From Chromohalobacter moromii (lineage in GTDB: Bacteria; Pseudomonadota; Gammaproteobacteria; Pseudomonadales; Halomonadaceae), in the NCBI RefSeq assembly GCF_023091865.1, contig NZ_JAHXDI010000001.1, positions 868,001 to 932,000 on the forward strand: a DNA stretch of 64,000 nucleotides, in the 5' to 3' direction. Each line of letters starts with the position of its first letter. Position 1 is the stretch's first letter. The position numbers and the translations under genes are program-made. Shown piece by piece: positions 16,760 through 27,614 of this stretch. The notes beneath the pieces were generated by a model. It saw only the letters and a program-made list of their open reading frames with translations, was not told where the DNA came from and did no database searches.

Positions 16760-16823
16760 GTTCTATGTCCGTGGCGGTTTGCCGCCACTTAAGTACTTCA
16801 ATCCTTCCTCCTAGGAGATGACG

Positions 16824-17420
16824 ATGTTCTCGAAATCGCTATTCAAGACCGCGACCAGTGCCGCCCTCGGGGCTGCCGTACTGTTGCCCATGGCCCAGGC
16901 CAACGCCGCCGATTACAAGATCGACAGCGAAGGGCAACATGCCTTCATTGAGTTCAAGATCAGCCATCTGGGGTATTCCTATGTTCTCGGTAGCTTTGAG
17001 GACTTCACGGGAACGTTCAGCTACGATGCCGATGCACCGGAAGATGCCAGTGCCAATGTCGAGATCGACGTGAACAGTATCGATACCCACCACGCCGAGC
17101 GTGACAAGCACCTGCTGAGTGATGACTTCCTTGATGCGTCGCAGTATCCCACCGCGACGTTCGAGTCGACCGGTTTCGAATCGACCGGTGAAGGCGAGGG
17201 TGAACTCACCGGTGACTTGATGCTGCATGGCCAGACGCAGTCGATCACTATCGATGTCGATCATATCGGCGGCGGTGATGATCCGTGGGGTAATTATCGC
17301 GAAGGCTTCGAAGGGGAAACGACGTTGACGTTGTCTGACTTCGGCATCGATACCAGCAAGTTGGGGCCGACCGCGTCCACCGTCGACATGTACTTGGTGA
17401 TCGAAGGTATCCGCCAGTAA
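16824..17420 (+). CDS. YceI family periplasmic lipid-binding protein
   Basis: The product is 198 aa with a signal peptide ending near ANAA. The mature part begins YKIDSEGQHAFIEFKISHLGYS, split here as a 22-residue typical YceI opening, and continues with the lipocalin-like barrel repeats (NVEIDVNSIDTHHAERDKHL; FESTGFEST; LTLSDFGIDTSKLGP). YceI proteins bind polyisoprenoid-like lipids in the periplasm. Two ATGs occur six bases apart; the second (16824) has proper spacing from TAGGAG. The b561 gene upstream is its usual partner. It ends at a perfect 12-bp hairpin shared with the convergent cyclase gene. Confidence 0.92.
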   Translation: MFSKSLFKTATSAALGAAVLLPMAQANAADYKIDSEGQHAFIEFKISHLGYSYVLGSFEDFTGTFSYDADAPEDASANVEIDVNSIDTHHAERDKHLLSDDFLDASQYPTATFESTGFESTGEGEGELTGDLMLHGQTQSITIDVDHIGGGDDPWGNYREGFEGETTLTLSDFGIDTSKLGPTASTVDMYLVIEGIRQ

Positions 17421-17442
17421 TTCGCTCTGCATACGTGAGCCC

Positions 17443-17471
17443 GAATCGCCCCGCCTTGTGCGGGGCGATTC
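17443..17471. terminator. Bidirectional hairpin between yceI and the cyclase gene
   Basis: A perfect 12-bp stem GAATCGCCCCGC/GCGGGGCGATTC with a five-base loop lies between convergent stop codons. Confidence 0.85.
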
Positions 17472-17480
17472 ACGTTGGAC

Positions 17481-19295
17481 TCAGTGGTGGGCGATCGCCA
17501 GTCGATTGCGCCCGCCTTGCTTGGCCCCGTAAAGCGCCATATCGGCGTGATGCAGCAGAGTGTCGGCGTACTCGCCGTGCTGGGGGTAACAGGCTAGCCC
17601 TAGAGAGACGGTAAGGCCAAGCGGTGTATCATCGTCCAGGGTGATATTCAGCGTGGCGACCTGTTGCCGAAGATGCTCACCGCGTTGCCGTGCGGCGGCC
17701 AGGTCGGCACCGGGCATGATGATGACAAACTCCTCGCCGCCGTAACGGCAGACGATATCGCCGCGCCGAACGTTGTTGCTCAGGAGACCGGCGACCTCGA
17801 TCAAGACCTTGTCGCCAAAGGCATGGCCGTGGTCATCGTTGATTGGCTTGAAATGGTCGATATCCAGCATGAGAACCGACAAGGGGCCGGGCTGGCGTTC
17901 GGCACGTGCCAGTTCGCGCGTCAAGGTATCGTCCAAGAAGCGTCGGTTGTAGAGACCGGTCAAGGCATCGCGAACGCTTGCCTCCTCGAGTTGCTCGCGC
18001 AGTTGCACATTGCTTAGTGATAGTGCCATATCCTCGGCGGCGCCCAGGGCGAATTCAGCTTGAGGATCGCCGTTATCCGTCTCGTCAGGGGGGCTGGTGA
18101 GATGAAGGTGCAGTACCCCCATCGGTTCCTCCGTACCCCTCAAGGGTATGCAAAGATGGCGTCCGGGGCGCGCGGCGCGCAGGTGCGAGCAGGCCTTTGC
18201 ATCGTGCGCCATGGGCAGAGTGACATCGCGCAGTCCACCATCGCGCAGAGCTAGGCATTCGTCCCGCTCGATATCGCCACTGTCCTCGCCCCACTGACAA
18301 ATACGATGGGGCGCGGCGGTATGTGTGTTGAGGCACCACAACGTACCGCCGAGGGTATTGGCAAAAACCGTGGGTAACTGGTTACGCAGCGTCGACTGCG
18401 CTTCCTGCGTACTGCGGCAGGCTTGCAGGGCTTCGACAAGATCATGACGCGCTCGCATATCGCGGGTTCGATCGCGTACCAGCACATTGACGCGTTCGGC
18501 GAGTTCGCGATTAGTGCGTTTTTCGGTGGCTACCAGCGTCTCGAGGCGCGCGGCCATGGCGTTGAAAGCATGCGCCATCCAGGCGAACTCATCGCGTCCT
18601 CGGAGCGCCACGCGCTGGCTGAGGTCCCCCGCGACCATACGCTGCGAGCGCTGGGTGATTTCCGAGACAGCGTGCCGGGTGCGCCGAAACAACGGCCACC
18701 AGGTCAGCAGGGCGCTCGCCAGTGCCAGCAAGATGCTCCATACCATGATGTACTGCGCGTGTTTTGCGGCACCCTGGCTATCGGTCTGACGCGTATGGAG
18801 AGCTTCCTGCTCGGTATCGATGAAGTTGCCCATGACCGTGCGGAACTCATCGACCATGCGCTTGCTGGCCTTATCGGCTATAGGGAGTAGTTCGGGTGTC
18901 TCGTTACGCGTCTTGAGGATGCTGTCGGTGGCGACGTTTTTTATCCATTGCCGGAAAAGTTGGTTGGCCTGCTCGAGGCGTCGATGTTGCGTCGTGTCGT
19001 TCGAGGCTTCTTTCAAGCGTCGCAGGGTGCGCGGAAAAGTGCTCAAGGCACGCTGGTAGGGCGCCAGGTAATCGCCATCCCCGGTCAGGGCGTAACCACG
19101 CTGGGCAGTTTCGGCGTCCATGAACAGTCGCATCAAGTGATTGGCATCGGCGATCACCTCCAGGGTCTGGGCGACGCTGCGAGCCGTGCGCTGCTCGACC
19201 TGAGATGCCTGGTAGAGGGCAAGGCAGCCGGTCAGCATGATCATGAAAGGCACGATGGCGGCGACTATCATGCGCGCGTAGAGTGAATGAGGCAT
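17481..19295 (-). CDS. Membrane diguanylate cyclase (CHASE3-HAMP-GAF-GGDEF)
   Basis: The product is 604 aa. A membrane segment at about residues 9-28 and another at about 185-203 bound a helical periplasmic domain with ETAQRGYALTGD, the signature of CHASE3. A HAMP domain follows, then a GAF-like region (about 285-430) and a GGDEF domain. The active loop is RYGGEEF near residues 516-522, so it should be active. An RRGD product-inhibition site lies five residues before the loop, so feedback by cyclic di-GMP is expected. Role: sensing an envelope signal to raise cyclic di-GMP. The signal is not known. No phosphodiesterase is adjacent. Confidence 0.92.
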   Translation of the reverse strand: MPHSLYARMIVAAIVPFMIMLTGCLALYQASQVEQRTARSVAQTLEVIADANHLMRLFMDAETAQRGYALTGDGDYLAPYQRALSTFPRTLRRLKEASNDTTQHRRLEQANQLFRQWIKNVATDSILKTRNETPELLPIADKASKRMVDEFRTVMGNFIDTEQEALHTRQTDSQGAAKHAQYIMVWSILLALASALLTWWPLFRRTRHAVSEITQRSQRMVAGDLSQRVALRGRDEFAWMAHAFNAMAARLETLVATEKRTNRELAERVNVLVRDRTRDMRARHDLVEALQACRSTQEAQSTLRNQLPTVFANTLGGTLWCLNTHTAAPHRICQWGEDSGDIERDECLALRDGGLRDVTLPMAHDAKACSHLRAARPGRHLCIPLRGTEEPMGVLHLHLTSPPDETDNGDPQAEFALGAAEDMALSLSNVQLREQLEEASVRDALTGLYNRRFLDDTLTRELARAERQPGPLSVLMLDIDHFKPINDDHGHAFGDKVLIEVAGLLSNNVRRGDIVCRYGGEEFVIIMPGADLAAARQRGEHLRQQVATLNITLDDDTPLGLTVSLGLACYPQHGEYADTLLHHADMALYGAKQGGRNRLAIAHH

Positions 19296-19516
19296 GAGGT
19301 TTAGCTTCCTCAGGTGTGTAACTATCGGTTACGTATGGTTGATCATAATGGGGCTCGGTAGCCAATCTCAATGGCGATCTAGCGTGAGGAAGGTGTTGAA
19401 AGTCAATTTAACGGTCCCCACTTCCCGTACTGATGAGACAGATCACCTGATGCGATGTTTCATATTGTAACCAGGCGTTTTTTGTACTGTCTTTTGTCAT
19501 CTGACAAGGAGTCATC

Positions 19517-20332
19517 ATGCTGAACCAACGTACGTTGCCCCGCATTGGTCTCGGTACCTTTCGTCTCAAGGACCAAGACGTCATCGACTCGGTCACGTCA
19601 GCGCTGTCACTCGGTTACCGGCATATTGATACTGCTCAGTTCTACGATAACGAGCGCGCCGTGGGTGAGGCGCTCAAACAAAGCGATGTTCCCCGCGACG
19701 AGATATTCCTGACCACCAAGGTGTGGTGGGACCGTTTACAGCCGCAGGCATTGCTGGAAAGCTTCGAAGAAAGTTGCCGCAAGCTCGGCGTAGAATACGT
19801 CGACCTGGCTCTGGTGCACTGGCCGTCGCCCGACGATGAAGTGCCGATGGCCGATTACATTGGCGCCTTGAACCAGGCGCGCGAGAAGGGCCTCACGCGC
19901 GAAATCGGTGTATCCAACTTCACGGTGGCGCAGCTCGACCAGGCCCTCTCGGTGCCCGGAGGCGAGCATCTAATTACCAACCAGATTGAAGTGCATCCCT
20001 TTCTGGCCAATCGCACCGTGGTGGCGCATTGCCAGGAGAAGGGGCTGCAAGTCACCGGTTACATGCCACTGGCGGTGGGCAAGGTGATGGACGAGCCCGT
20101 GCTCAAGGAGATTGGCGAGGCGCATGGCGTGAGTCCGGCGCAGATCGCACTGGCTTGGGTCGCGGCGCGCGACATCGTGGTGATCCCGTCGTCCACGAAG
20201 CCGGAGCACCAGCAATCGAACCTGGAGGCGATGGCGATTACTTTGAGTGCCGACGAGATGGCGCGCATCGATGCGCTGGATAGGGGCGAGCGTATCGCCA
20301 ATCCGGATTTTGCTCCTGAGTGGGATGCCTGA
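19517..20332 (+). CDS. dkgB: Aldo/keto reductase, DkgB-like
   Basis: The product is 271 aa, close in length to E. coli DkgB. The TIM-barrel catalytic tetrad is visible: Asp and Tyr in HIDTAQFYDNE, Lys in FLTTKVWWD and His in DLALVHWPSP. The NADPH-binding end contains IPSSTKPEH. DkgB reduces 2,5-diketogluconate and many aldehydes such as methylglyoxal. An AAGGAG site precedes the ATG. It stands alone, with 220 bases upstream that hold no other gene and a long GC hairpin downstream. Confidence 0.9.
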   Translation: MLNQRTLPRIGLGTFRLKDQDVIDSVTSALSLGYRHIDTAQFYDNERAVGEALKQSDVPRDEIFLTTKVWWDRLQPQALLESFEESCRKLGVEYVDLALVHWPSPDDEVPMADYIGALNQAREKGLTREIGVSNFTVAQLDQALSVPGGEHLITNQIEVHPFLANRTVVAHCQEKGLQVTGYMPLAVGKVMDEPVLKEIGEAHGVSPAQIALAWVAARDIVVIPSSTKPEHQQSNLEAMAITLSADEMARIDALDRGERIANPDFAPEWDA

Positions 20333-20380
20333 ATCGTCATCACTCACGAAGGCACTTTTTGCTGGCAGCCTGTTAGACTT

Positions 20381-20414
20381 GGCGCCCCCGGTATCGACCG
20401 ATGCCGGGGGCGCC
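20381..20414 (+). terminator. GC-rich hairpin after dkgB
   Basis: A perfect 11-bp stem GGCGCCCCCGG/CCGGGGGCGCC with a 12-base loop that can itself pair. It has no T-run, so it may be an intrinsic terminator or an element in the MATE gene leader. Confidence 0.5.
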
Positions 20415-20454
20415 CTGCTTGATACCTTGACCGTTGATTCGCAATGAGGTTTCC

Positions 20455-21792
20455 GTGACGGAATCCATGTCCTCGCTACGTCGCCAACTGTGGCAGCAGA
20501 CCTGGCCCATGGCCATTGGTGTACTCTCGCTGCTGGGCTTCCAGCTTGTCGATAGTGCTTTCATCGCGCGTTTGGGCACCCAGCCGCTCGCGGCACAATC
20601 CTTCACCTTCCCGCTGTCGTTTCTGATCATCGGCGTGCAGGTGGGGCTGGGGATCGCCATCGCGGCGCTGATTTCGCGCACCCTGGGGGCGGGCGATACA
20701 GCGCGAGCCAGGCGTCTAGGCAGCCTGGTGCTGGTCGGTGGAAGTGCCTTGATGGCACTGCTGATGTTGATCATGTGGGCCGCGCAGACGCCGATCTTCA
20801 CGCTGTTGGGAGCCGATGCCCCCACGCGGGAGCTGATTCGCGCCTATTGGGGGCCGCAGTTGGTGGCCAACTGGCTAGGGGCGGTGCTGTATTTCGGCTA
20901 TAGCTTGTTCCGGGCACATGGCGATACACGCTTGCCCGGCAAGCTCATGGTGCTGACCAGCCTGATCAACCTAGGCCTCGATCCGCTGTTGATTTTCGGT
21001 GTCGGCGACTGGTCGGGCTGGGGACTGCCTGGCGCGGCCTGGGCGACGGCGTTGGCGTTTTCCATCGGTATCTGGCAACTGGTGGTGCGCCTACGTGCCC
21101 ACGACTGGTTGGCGCGTCATGGGTTGCGTGATGAACTGCGTGCCTCGGCCGTGCCGTTCATGGCGATTGCCGGCCCTGCGATGATCAGCCAATTGATGCC
21201 GCCGTTGTCGGCGATGCTGGCAACCTCCATTGTCGCCAAACTGGGTGAGACGGCGGTTGCGGCGTGGGGGCTGGCCAGCCGTCTGGAAACGCTCTCGTTG
21301 ATGGTGGTGCTGGCGCTGACCATGTCGCTGCCGCCTTGGCTGGGGCGTTGTTACGGCGCTGGCGATTGGTCGCGCATCGATGCCTTGATGAGGCTAGCGG
21401 CGCGTACAGCGGTGGTTTGGCAGTTGGGGCTGGGATGTGTCATGGCACTGGCGGCACCCTGGGTAGCGGTCGCTCTGTCGGGTAATCCGGAAATACGCGA
21501 TGAACTCGCGACCTTGATACGTTGGCTGCTACCTAGCTATAGCCTGCTGGGCCTTTGCATGCTGGTAGTCTCCGCCTCCAATGCGCTGGGCTGGCCGGTA
21601 CGCGCGATGCTGCTGTCCTTCATGCGCTTGTTCGTGTGTTACTTGCCATGCTTGGCGGTGGGCGCCTGGCTGTCGGGCGTCTTTGGCGTCGCCTGGGGAG
21701 CCGCGTTGGGCAACGTGCTGGCAGGCGGCCTTGCCTGGGGCATTTTCCGGCGTTCCTTGACGCAGCGCATGGCGGTCAGTGGCGAAACTTGA
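20455..21792 (+). CDS. MATE family efflux transporter
   Basis: The product is 445 aa with twelve hydrophobic segments in two similar halves. The opening (QLWQQTWPMAIGVLSLLGFQ, VDSAFIARLGTQPLAAQSFT), FRAHGDTRLPGKLMV and the PAMISQLMPPLSAMLAT region are typical of MATE sodium- or proton-driven exporters of cationic drugs. The GTG at 20455, five bases after GAGG, is the best start; an ATG four codons later is possible. Ends close to an inverted-repeat region that precedes dadA. Confidence 0.88.
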   Translation: MTESMSSLRRQLWQQTWPMAIGVLSLLGFQLVDSAFIARLGTQPLAAQSFTFPLSFLIIGVQVGLGIAIAALISRTLGAGDTARARRLGSLVLVGGSALMALLMLIMWAAQTPIFTLLGADAPTRELIRAYWGPQLVANWLGAVLYFGYSLFRAHGDTRLPGKLMVLTSLINLGLDPLLIFGVGDWSGWGLPGAAWATALAFSIGIWQLVVRLRAHDWLARHGLRDELRASAVPFMAIAGPAMISQLMPPLSAMLATSIVAKLGETAVAAWGLASRLETLSLMVVLALTMSLPPWLGRCYGAGDWSRIDALMRLAARTAVVWQLGLGCVMALAAPWVAVALSGNPEIRDELATLIRWLLPSYSLLGLCMLVVSASNALGWPVRAMLLSFMRLFVCYLPCLAVGAWLSGVFGVAWGAALGNVLAGGLAWGIFRRSLTQRMAVSGET

Positions 21793-21816
21793 AAACGCCG
21801 TTTTTTAAGTCCTAAA

Positions 21817-21855
21817 AACCAGGTGGTGGATAAAAATCGATTTCATCATCTGGTT
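21817..21855. promoter_or_regulatory. Inverted repeat upstream of dadA
   Basis: Arms AACCAGGTGGTG (21817-21828) and CATCATCTGGTT (21844-21855) pair at 10 of 12 positions, with the other two as G-T pairs, around an AT-rich 15-base centre. A minus-10-like TATACT lies downstream at 21896-21901. This is a candidate operator for dadA. No regulator gene is adjacent. Confidence 0.4.
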
Positions 21856-21946
21856 ATGAGTTAGATTACCTCATATTTTACTGGCTTTTCCGTCCTATAC
21901 TGGCGCTTCGTTTCAGCATCCAATCAGCGCCAAGTAGGGGAAAGCC

Positions 21947-23206
21947 ATGCACGTACTCATTCTCGGCAGTGGTGTCGTCGGTGTCACCAGCGCCTACTAT
22001 CTGGCATCGCAGGGGCATGAAGTCACGGTGGTGGATCGCCAGGCTGGGCCCGCCATGGAAACGAGTTACGGCAATGCCGGCCAGGTATCCTTCGGGTTTT
22101 CCTCGCCCTGGGCGGCCCCGGGCATTCCGCGCAAGGCACTCAAGTGGATGTTCCAGGAACATGCGCCGCTGAAGATTCGGCCCAAGCGCGACCCCGCCAT
22201 GGCACGCTTCATGATGGCGATGTTCAACAATTGCACGCCCGAGCGCTATGCCGTCAACAAGGAGCGTATGGTGCGTGTCGCCGAGTACAGCCGACAATGT
22301 ATCGATGCGTTGCGCCGCGATACGGGGATTCGCTACGAGGATCGCCAGCGTGGCCTGCTGCAGCTCTTTCGTCATGACGCTCAGGTCGAGGCGGTGGCCA
22401 AGGACATGCGCGTGCTGAGCGATTGCGGCGTGCGCCACCGGCTGCTCGATGCCCAAGAAGTGACCGCCGTGGAACCGGCGCTGGCACGTGTGCCGGGCAA
22501 GTTCGTGGGTGGGCTTCATCTGCCGGACGATCAGACCGGCGACTGCCATTTGTTCACCCAACGCTTGGCCGATCACTGCCGTGAACAGTTAGGTGTCGAA
22601 TTTCGCTTCAATGTCGATATCCAGCGCATCGAGCGTCAGGCCGGTCGCATCGAACGAGTCATGACCTCGGCGGGCGCCCTGAGCGCCGATGCATACGTGG
22701 TGTGCCTGGGCAGTTTCTCGCCGCTTCTGATGAAGGATCTCGATATCCGCTTGCCGATTTATCCTGTGAAGGGGTACAGCCTGACGTTGCCGGTGATCGA
22801 CGATGGCGGCGCGCCGCAGTCCACGGTGATGGACGAGACCTTCAAGGTAGCCATCTCGCGCTTCGACGACCGGATTCGCGTCGGCGGTACCGCCGAGCTG
22901 GCGTCCTACGATTTGAGTCTGCTGGAAAAACGCCGCGCGACTATCAGCATGGTGGTGCGTGATGTCTTTCCTGAAGGCGGCGATATGGCCAAGGCCGAAT
23001 TCTGGACCGGCCTGCGCCCGATGACGCCGGACTCGACGCCCATCATCGGTGCCACGCGGTATGACAACCTCTGGCTCAACACCGGCCATGGCACCCTGGG
23101 ATGGACGATGAGCTGTGGTAGCGCCCACTTGCTGGCTGACCTGATGGCTGGTCGTCGCCCGGCCATCGATCCTCAAGGGCTTTGTGTGGCGCGTTACGCC
23201 GCGTGA
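21947..23206 (+). CDS. dadA: D-amino acid dehydrogenase
   Basis: The product is 419 aa. The FAD-binding Rossmann motif is at the N-terminus (VLILGSGVVGVTSAYYLASQG, 21 residues, first eight written here: VLILGSGV) and is followed by ETSYGNAGQVSFGFSSPWAAPG. The C-terminal FAD site NTGHGTLGWTMSCGSAHLLAD completes the DadA pattern. It oxidises D-alanine and other D-amino acids to keto acids and feeds electrons to the respiratory chain at the inner membrane. An AGGGGAA site precedes the ATG. No dadX racemase follows. A candidate operator lies upstream. Confidence 0.93.
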   Translation: MHVLILGSGVVGVTSAYYLASQGHEVTVVDRQAGPAMETSYGNAGQVSFGFSSPWAAPGIPRKALKWMFQEHAPLKIRPKRDPAMARFMMAMFNNCTPERYAVNKERMVRVAEYSRQCIDALRRDTGIRYEDRQRGLLQLFRHDAQVEAVAKDMRVLSDCGVRHRLLDAQEVTAVEPALARVPGKFVGGLHLPDDQTGDCHLFTQRLADHCREQLGVEFRFNVDIQRIERQAGRIERVMTSAGALSADAYVVCLGSFSPLLMKDLDIRLPIYPVKGYSLTLPVIDDGGAPQSTVMDETFKVAISRFDDRIRVGGTAELASYDLSLLEKRRATISMVVRDVFPEGGDMAKAEFWTGLRPMTPDSTPIIGATRYDNLWLNTGHGTLGWTMSCGSAHLLADLMAGRRPAIDPQGLCVARYAA

Positions 23207-23318
23207 TCTTGTGGCTTGGGGAATCCCTGAGCGCACTGCTTGTCCAATGCTCGCATCAGGTCCGGTCCATCAGTATCGGGCACTCTTAAGTGTGATGAGA
23301 GCCATTGAGGAGGCAGCG

Positions 23319-23735
23319 ATGACGAATCTCTCAAACTGGCGTGCCACAAGCGCCGGCATAGTGGCGTTGTTATTGAGCAGTACGATGATGATGAGCGGGG
23401 CGGCACTCGCCCAGGAAGCGGCTGCTTCCTCGGAGGTCCAGAAGGGCCAAGCGACCGAGGCGGGCGAGGTTAGCGAAAAATCAACCGGGGTCAGCGATGA
23501 GGAAGCCAGCTTCGGCCAGGGGGGTGCACAAACCCCGCTCGACCAACGCCGCAATGCGGTGACCTTCGATCAGATGGATATCGACGCGGATGGTGTGCTC
23601 AGCGAAGAAGAGGCACGTCAGGCCGACCGCCTCGATTTGTTCGAGCGCCTCGACGACGGTGAAGGTGAGGTAACGCGGGAGACGTTTCGCGACAAGATCG
23701 GCTCGGACACGCTACCCGACGCTCAGGATAAGTAA
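23319..23735 (+). CDS. Secreted EF-hand protein, unknown function
   Basis: The product is 138 aa with an N-terminal signal peptide (cut near GAALAQ) and an acidic mature part. A complete EF-hand loop DIDADGVLSEEE fits D-x-D-x-D-G-x-(I/L)-x3-E. A second, degenerate loop (LDDGEGEVTRETF) follows. The start at 23319 is chosen because GAGGAGG lies just upstream and the signal peptide begins there. It probably binds calcium in the periplasm. I do not recognise a more specific family. A bidirectional terminator follows. Confidence 0.75.
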   Translation: MTNLSNWRATSAGIVALLLSSTMMMSGAALAQEAAASSEVQKGQATEAGEVSEKSTGVSDEEASFGQGGAQTPLDQRRNAVTFDQMDIDADGVLSEEEARQADRLDLFERLDDGEGEVTRETFRDKIGSDTLPDAQDK

Positions 23736-23744
23736 ACGTACAAC

Positions 23745-23780
23745 AAAACGCCCGCCATGCGTGCGCGTGGCGGGCGTTTT
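23745..23780. terminator. Bidirectional terminator
   Basis: A perfect 13-bp stem AAAACGCCCGCCA/TGGCGGGCGTTTT with a ten-base loop and T-runs on both strands, between the EF-hand gene and the convergent aminotransferase gene. Confidence 0.92.
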
Positions 23781-23803
23781 CGTGCCGGTCAGCGGCGTCG
23801 TTG

Positions 23804-24994
23804 TCAGCCGACGACGGTGGCGATGGCCTTGGCTACATAGGGAAGGTTTTCCTGCGCCAGGCCAGCGACGTTGGCCCGGCCGGAACGCACCATGTAGATG
23901 CCGAATTCGTCGCGTAGGCGGTCCACCTGTTCCGGGCTCAGCCCGGTGTAGGAGAACATGCCACGTTGCTCGGCGATGAACGCGAAGCGTTCGTCCAGCC
24001 CGTAAGGCTTGAGCGCCTCGACGAAGTCACGGCGCAAGCCGTTGATGCGATCACGCATCTCGGTGAGTTCCTCACGCCATACGCCGGCCAATGCATCGTC
24101 GTTGAGAATCTCGGCCACGACCGCGCCGCCATGGGCCGGCGGGTTGGAGTAGTTCTCGCGGGCGACGATGGCCATCTGCGAGCGAACGTTTTCCATCTGC
24201 TCGCTGTCGCGGGCGATCATGATCATGCAGCCGGTGCGCTCGCGATAGACCCCGAAGTTCTTGGAGCAGGAGCTGGTGATCATGACCTCGTCGAGGTTTT
24301 CGGCCAGCAGGCGCGGTCCGTAGGCGTCGGCATCGAGGCCATCGCCGAAGCCTTGATAGGCAAAATCGACGAGTGGCAGTAGACGGCGCTCGCGTACGAC
24401 TTCCAGCACGCGTTGCCATTGCTCGCGTGACAGGTCGAAGCCCGACGGATTGTGGCAGCAGGCGTGCAACAGCACGACATCCCCTTCGGGAATCTGCTGC
24501 AGGGCGCTCAACATACCCTCGAAGTCGAGACGGTTGTCGGCATCCACGTACGGATACTTCTTCAGCTCGACCCCCGCCGCATGAAAGATGCCCAGGTGGT
24601 TGGGCCAGGTCGGATCGGAGACCCAGATGCCCTTGCCGGGCAACTGCGACTTGATGAAGTCCGCCGCCAGCCGCAACGCGCCGGTACCGCCGGGCGACTG
24701 GGTCGCGCTGGCGCGGTTGGCGGCCAGCACCGGGGATTGCGCGCCGAGAACCAGTTCGAGTACCGCCTGGCCATAACGCGGATCGCCGTGCGAGCCGATA
24801 TAGCTCTTGGTCGTCTCGTTCTTCAGCAGCCGCGCCTCGGCCTCCTTGACGGCCCGCATGACGGGCGTATTGCCGTGGGCGTCACGGTAAACGCCGACCC
24901 CCAGATCGACTTTCTGGGGGTTGGGATCCTTTTTGAAGGCTTCGATGAGCCCGAGGATGGCGTCCCCGGGTACGCGTTCAATCTGCTCGAACAT
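23804..24994 (-). CDS. Aromatic/aspartate aminotransferase (PhhC/TyrB-like)
   Basis: The product is 396 aa, a class I fold-type I aminotransferase. Family motifs are [50 protein letters not shown] (PLP Lys in SCSKN) and the late [11 protein letters not shown]. These place it with AspC/TyrB enzymes that transaminate aspartate, tyrosine and phenylalanine with 2-oxoglutarate. It overlaps the 3' end of the phhB gene by 17 bases, the same pairing as phhB-phhC in Pseudomonas, so tyrosine and phenylalanine catabolism is the likely job. The upstream gene phhA is not present here. Confidence 0.9.
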   Translation of the reverse strand: MFEQIERVPGDAILGLIEAFKKDPNPQKVDLGVGVYRDAHGNTPVMRAVKEAEARLLKNETTKSYIGSHGDPRYGQAVLELVLGAQSPVLAANRASATQSPGGTGALRLAADFIKSQLPGKGIWVSDPTWPNHLGIFHAAGVELKKYPYVDADNRLDFEGMLSALQQIPEGDVVLLHACCHNPSGFDLSREQWQRVLEVVRERRLLPLVDFAYQGFGDGLDADAYGPRLLAENLDEVMITSSCSKNFGVYRERTGCMIMIARDSEQMENVRSQMAIVARENYSNPPAHGGAVVAEILNDDALAGVWREELTEMRDRINGLRRDFVEALKPYGLDERFAFIAEQRGMFSYTGLSPEQVDRLRDEFGIYMVRSGRANVAGLAQENLPYVAKAIATVVG

Positions 24995-25334
24995 TGGACT
25001 GCGCTACCTCGTCGGTTCTGGCGGCCATGATGAAATCGTTTTTATGCAAGCCCTTGATCTTGTGCGACCACCAAGTAACGGTGACCTTGCCCCATTCGGT
25101 GGTCAGCGCCGGGTGATGACCTTCTACCTCGGCGAGATCGCCCACCTGGTTGGTGAACGCCAGGGCCTGCTTGAAGTTGCGGAACGTGAACTCACGCTCC
25201 AATTGCATGATGCCATCGCGCTCCACGATCCGCCACTCGGGAATCTCGGCGCCGAGGCTATGCATGTCCGCATCGCTGACGGTGGGGGCGTCGGCGCTGC
25301 AGGCTTCGCATTTCAGTTCGGCAAGCTCGCTCAT
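24978..25334 (-). CDS. phhB: Pterin-4a-carbinolamine dehydratase
   Basis: The product is 118 aa. The family signature [21 protein letters not shown] contains the paired His residues and is followed by [17 protein letters not shown]. It recycles the pterin cofactor of phenylalanine hydroxylase by dehydrating 4a-hydroxytetrahydrobiopterin. A strong AAGGAGG site lies 11 bases upstream of the ATG. It is translationally linked to the aminotransferase by a 17-base overlap. No phenylalanine hydroxylase is within the window; recQ lies upstream on the same strand. Confidence 0.93.
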   Translation of the reverse strand: MSELAELKCEACSADAPTVSDADMHSLGAEIPEWRIVERDGIMQLEREFTFRNFKQALAFTNQVGDLAEVEGHHPALTTEWGKVTVTWWSHKIKGLHKNDFIMAARTDEVAQSNVRAD

Positions 25335-25414
25335 GCTGTTCTTCGCCTCCTTCGAGTGATTTATATCAGTGTAGAAGCCAGCGCCGGGGCGGGCCTACCG
25401 CAACGGCGCATGAT

Positions 25415-27388
<1,974 letters not shown>

Positions 27389-27614
27389 CGATCGTTCTCG
27401 CTGCAGAACTGAGTATGGCCGGGATATCGGGAGCGTGGCGATTGGCGCCCGTCGATACGACCCTTTGGGCGGCTAGCCGGTGGCATCCCTCTAGTCTACT
27501 TATTCTCGCATATCGTCGAAGTCGATGATGCGGGGATGCGTGTGCCATTCGACGCCTTGCCCGTCTGCTTCTACTGTGTTTCTAGAAGGACAATAAAAGA
27601 TAAAGGAATAACCC

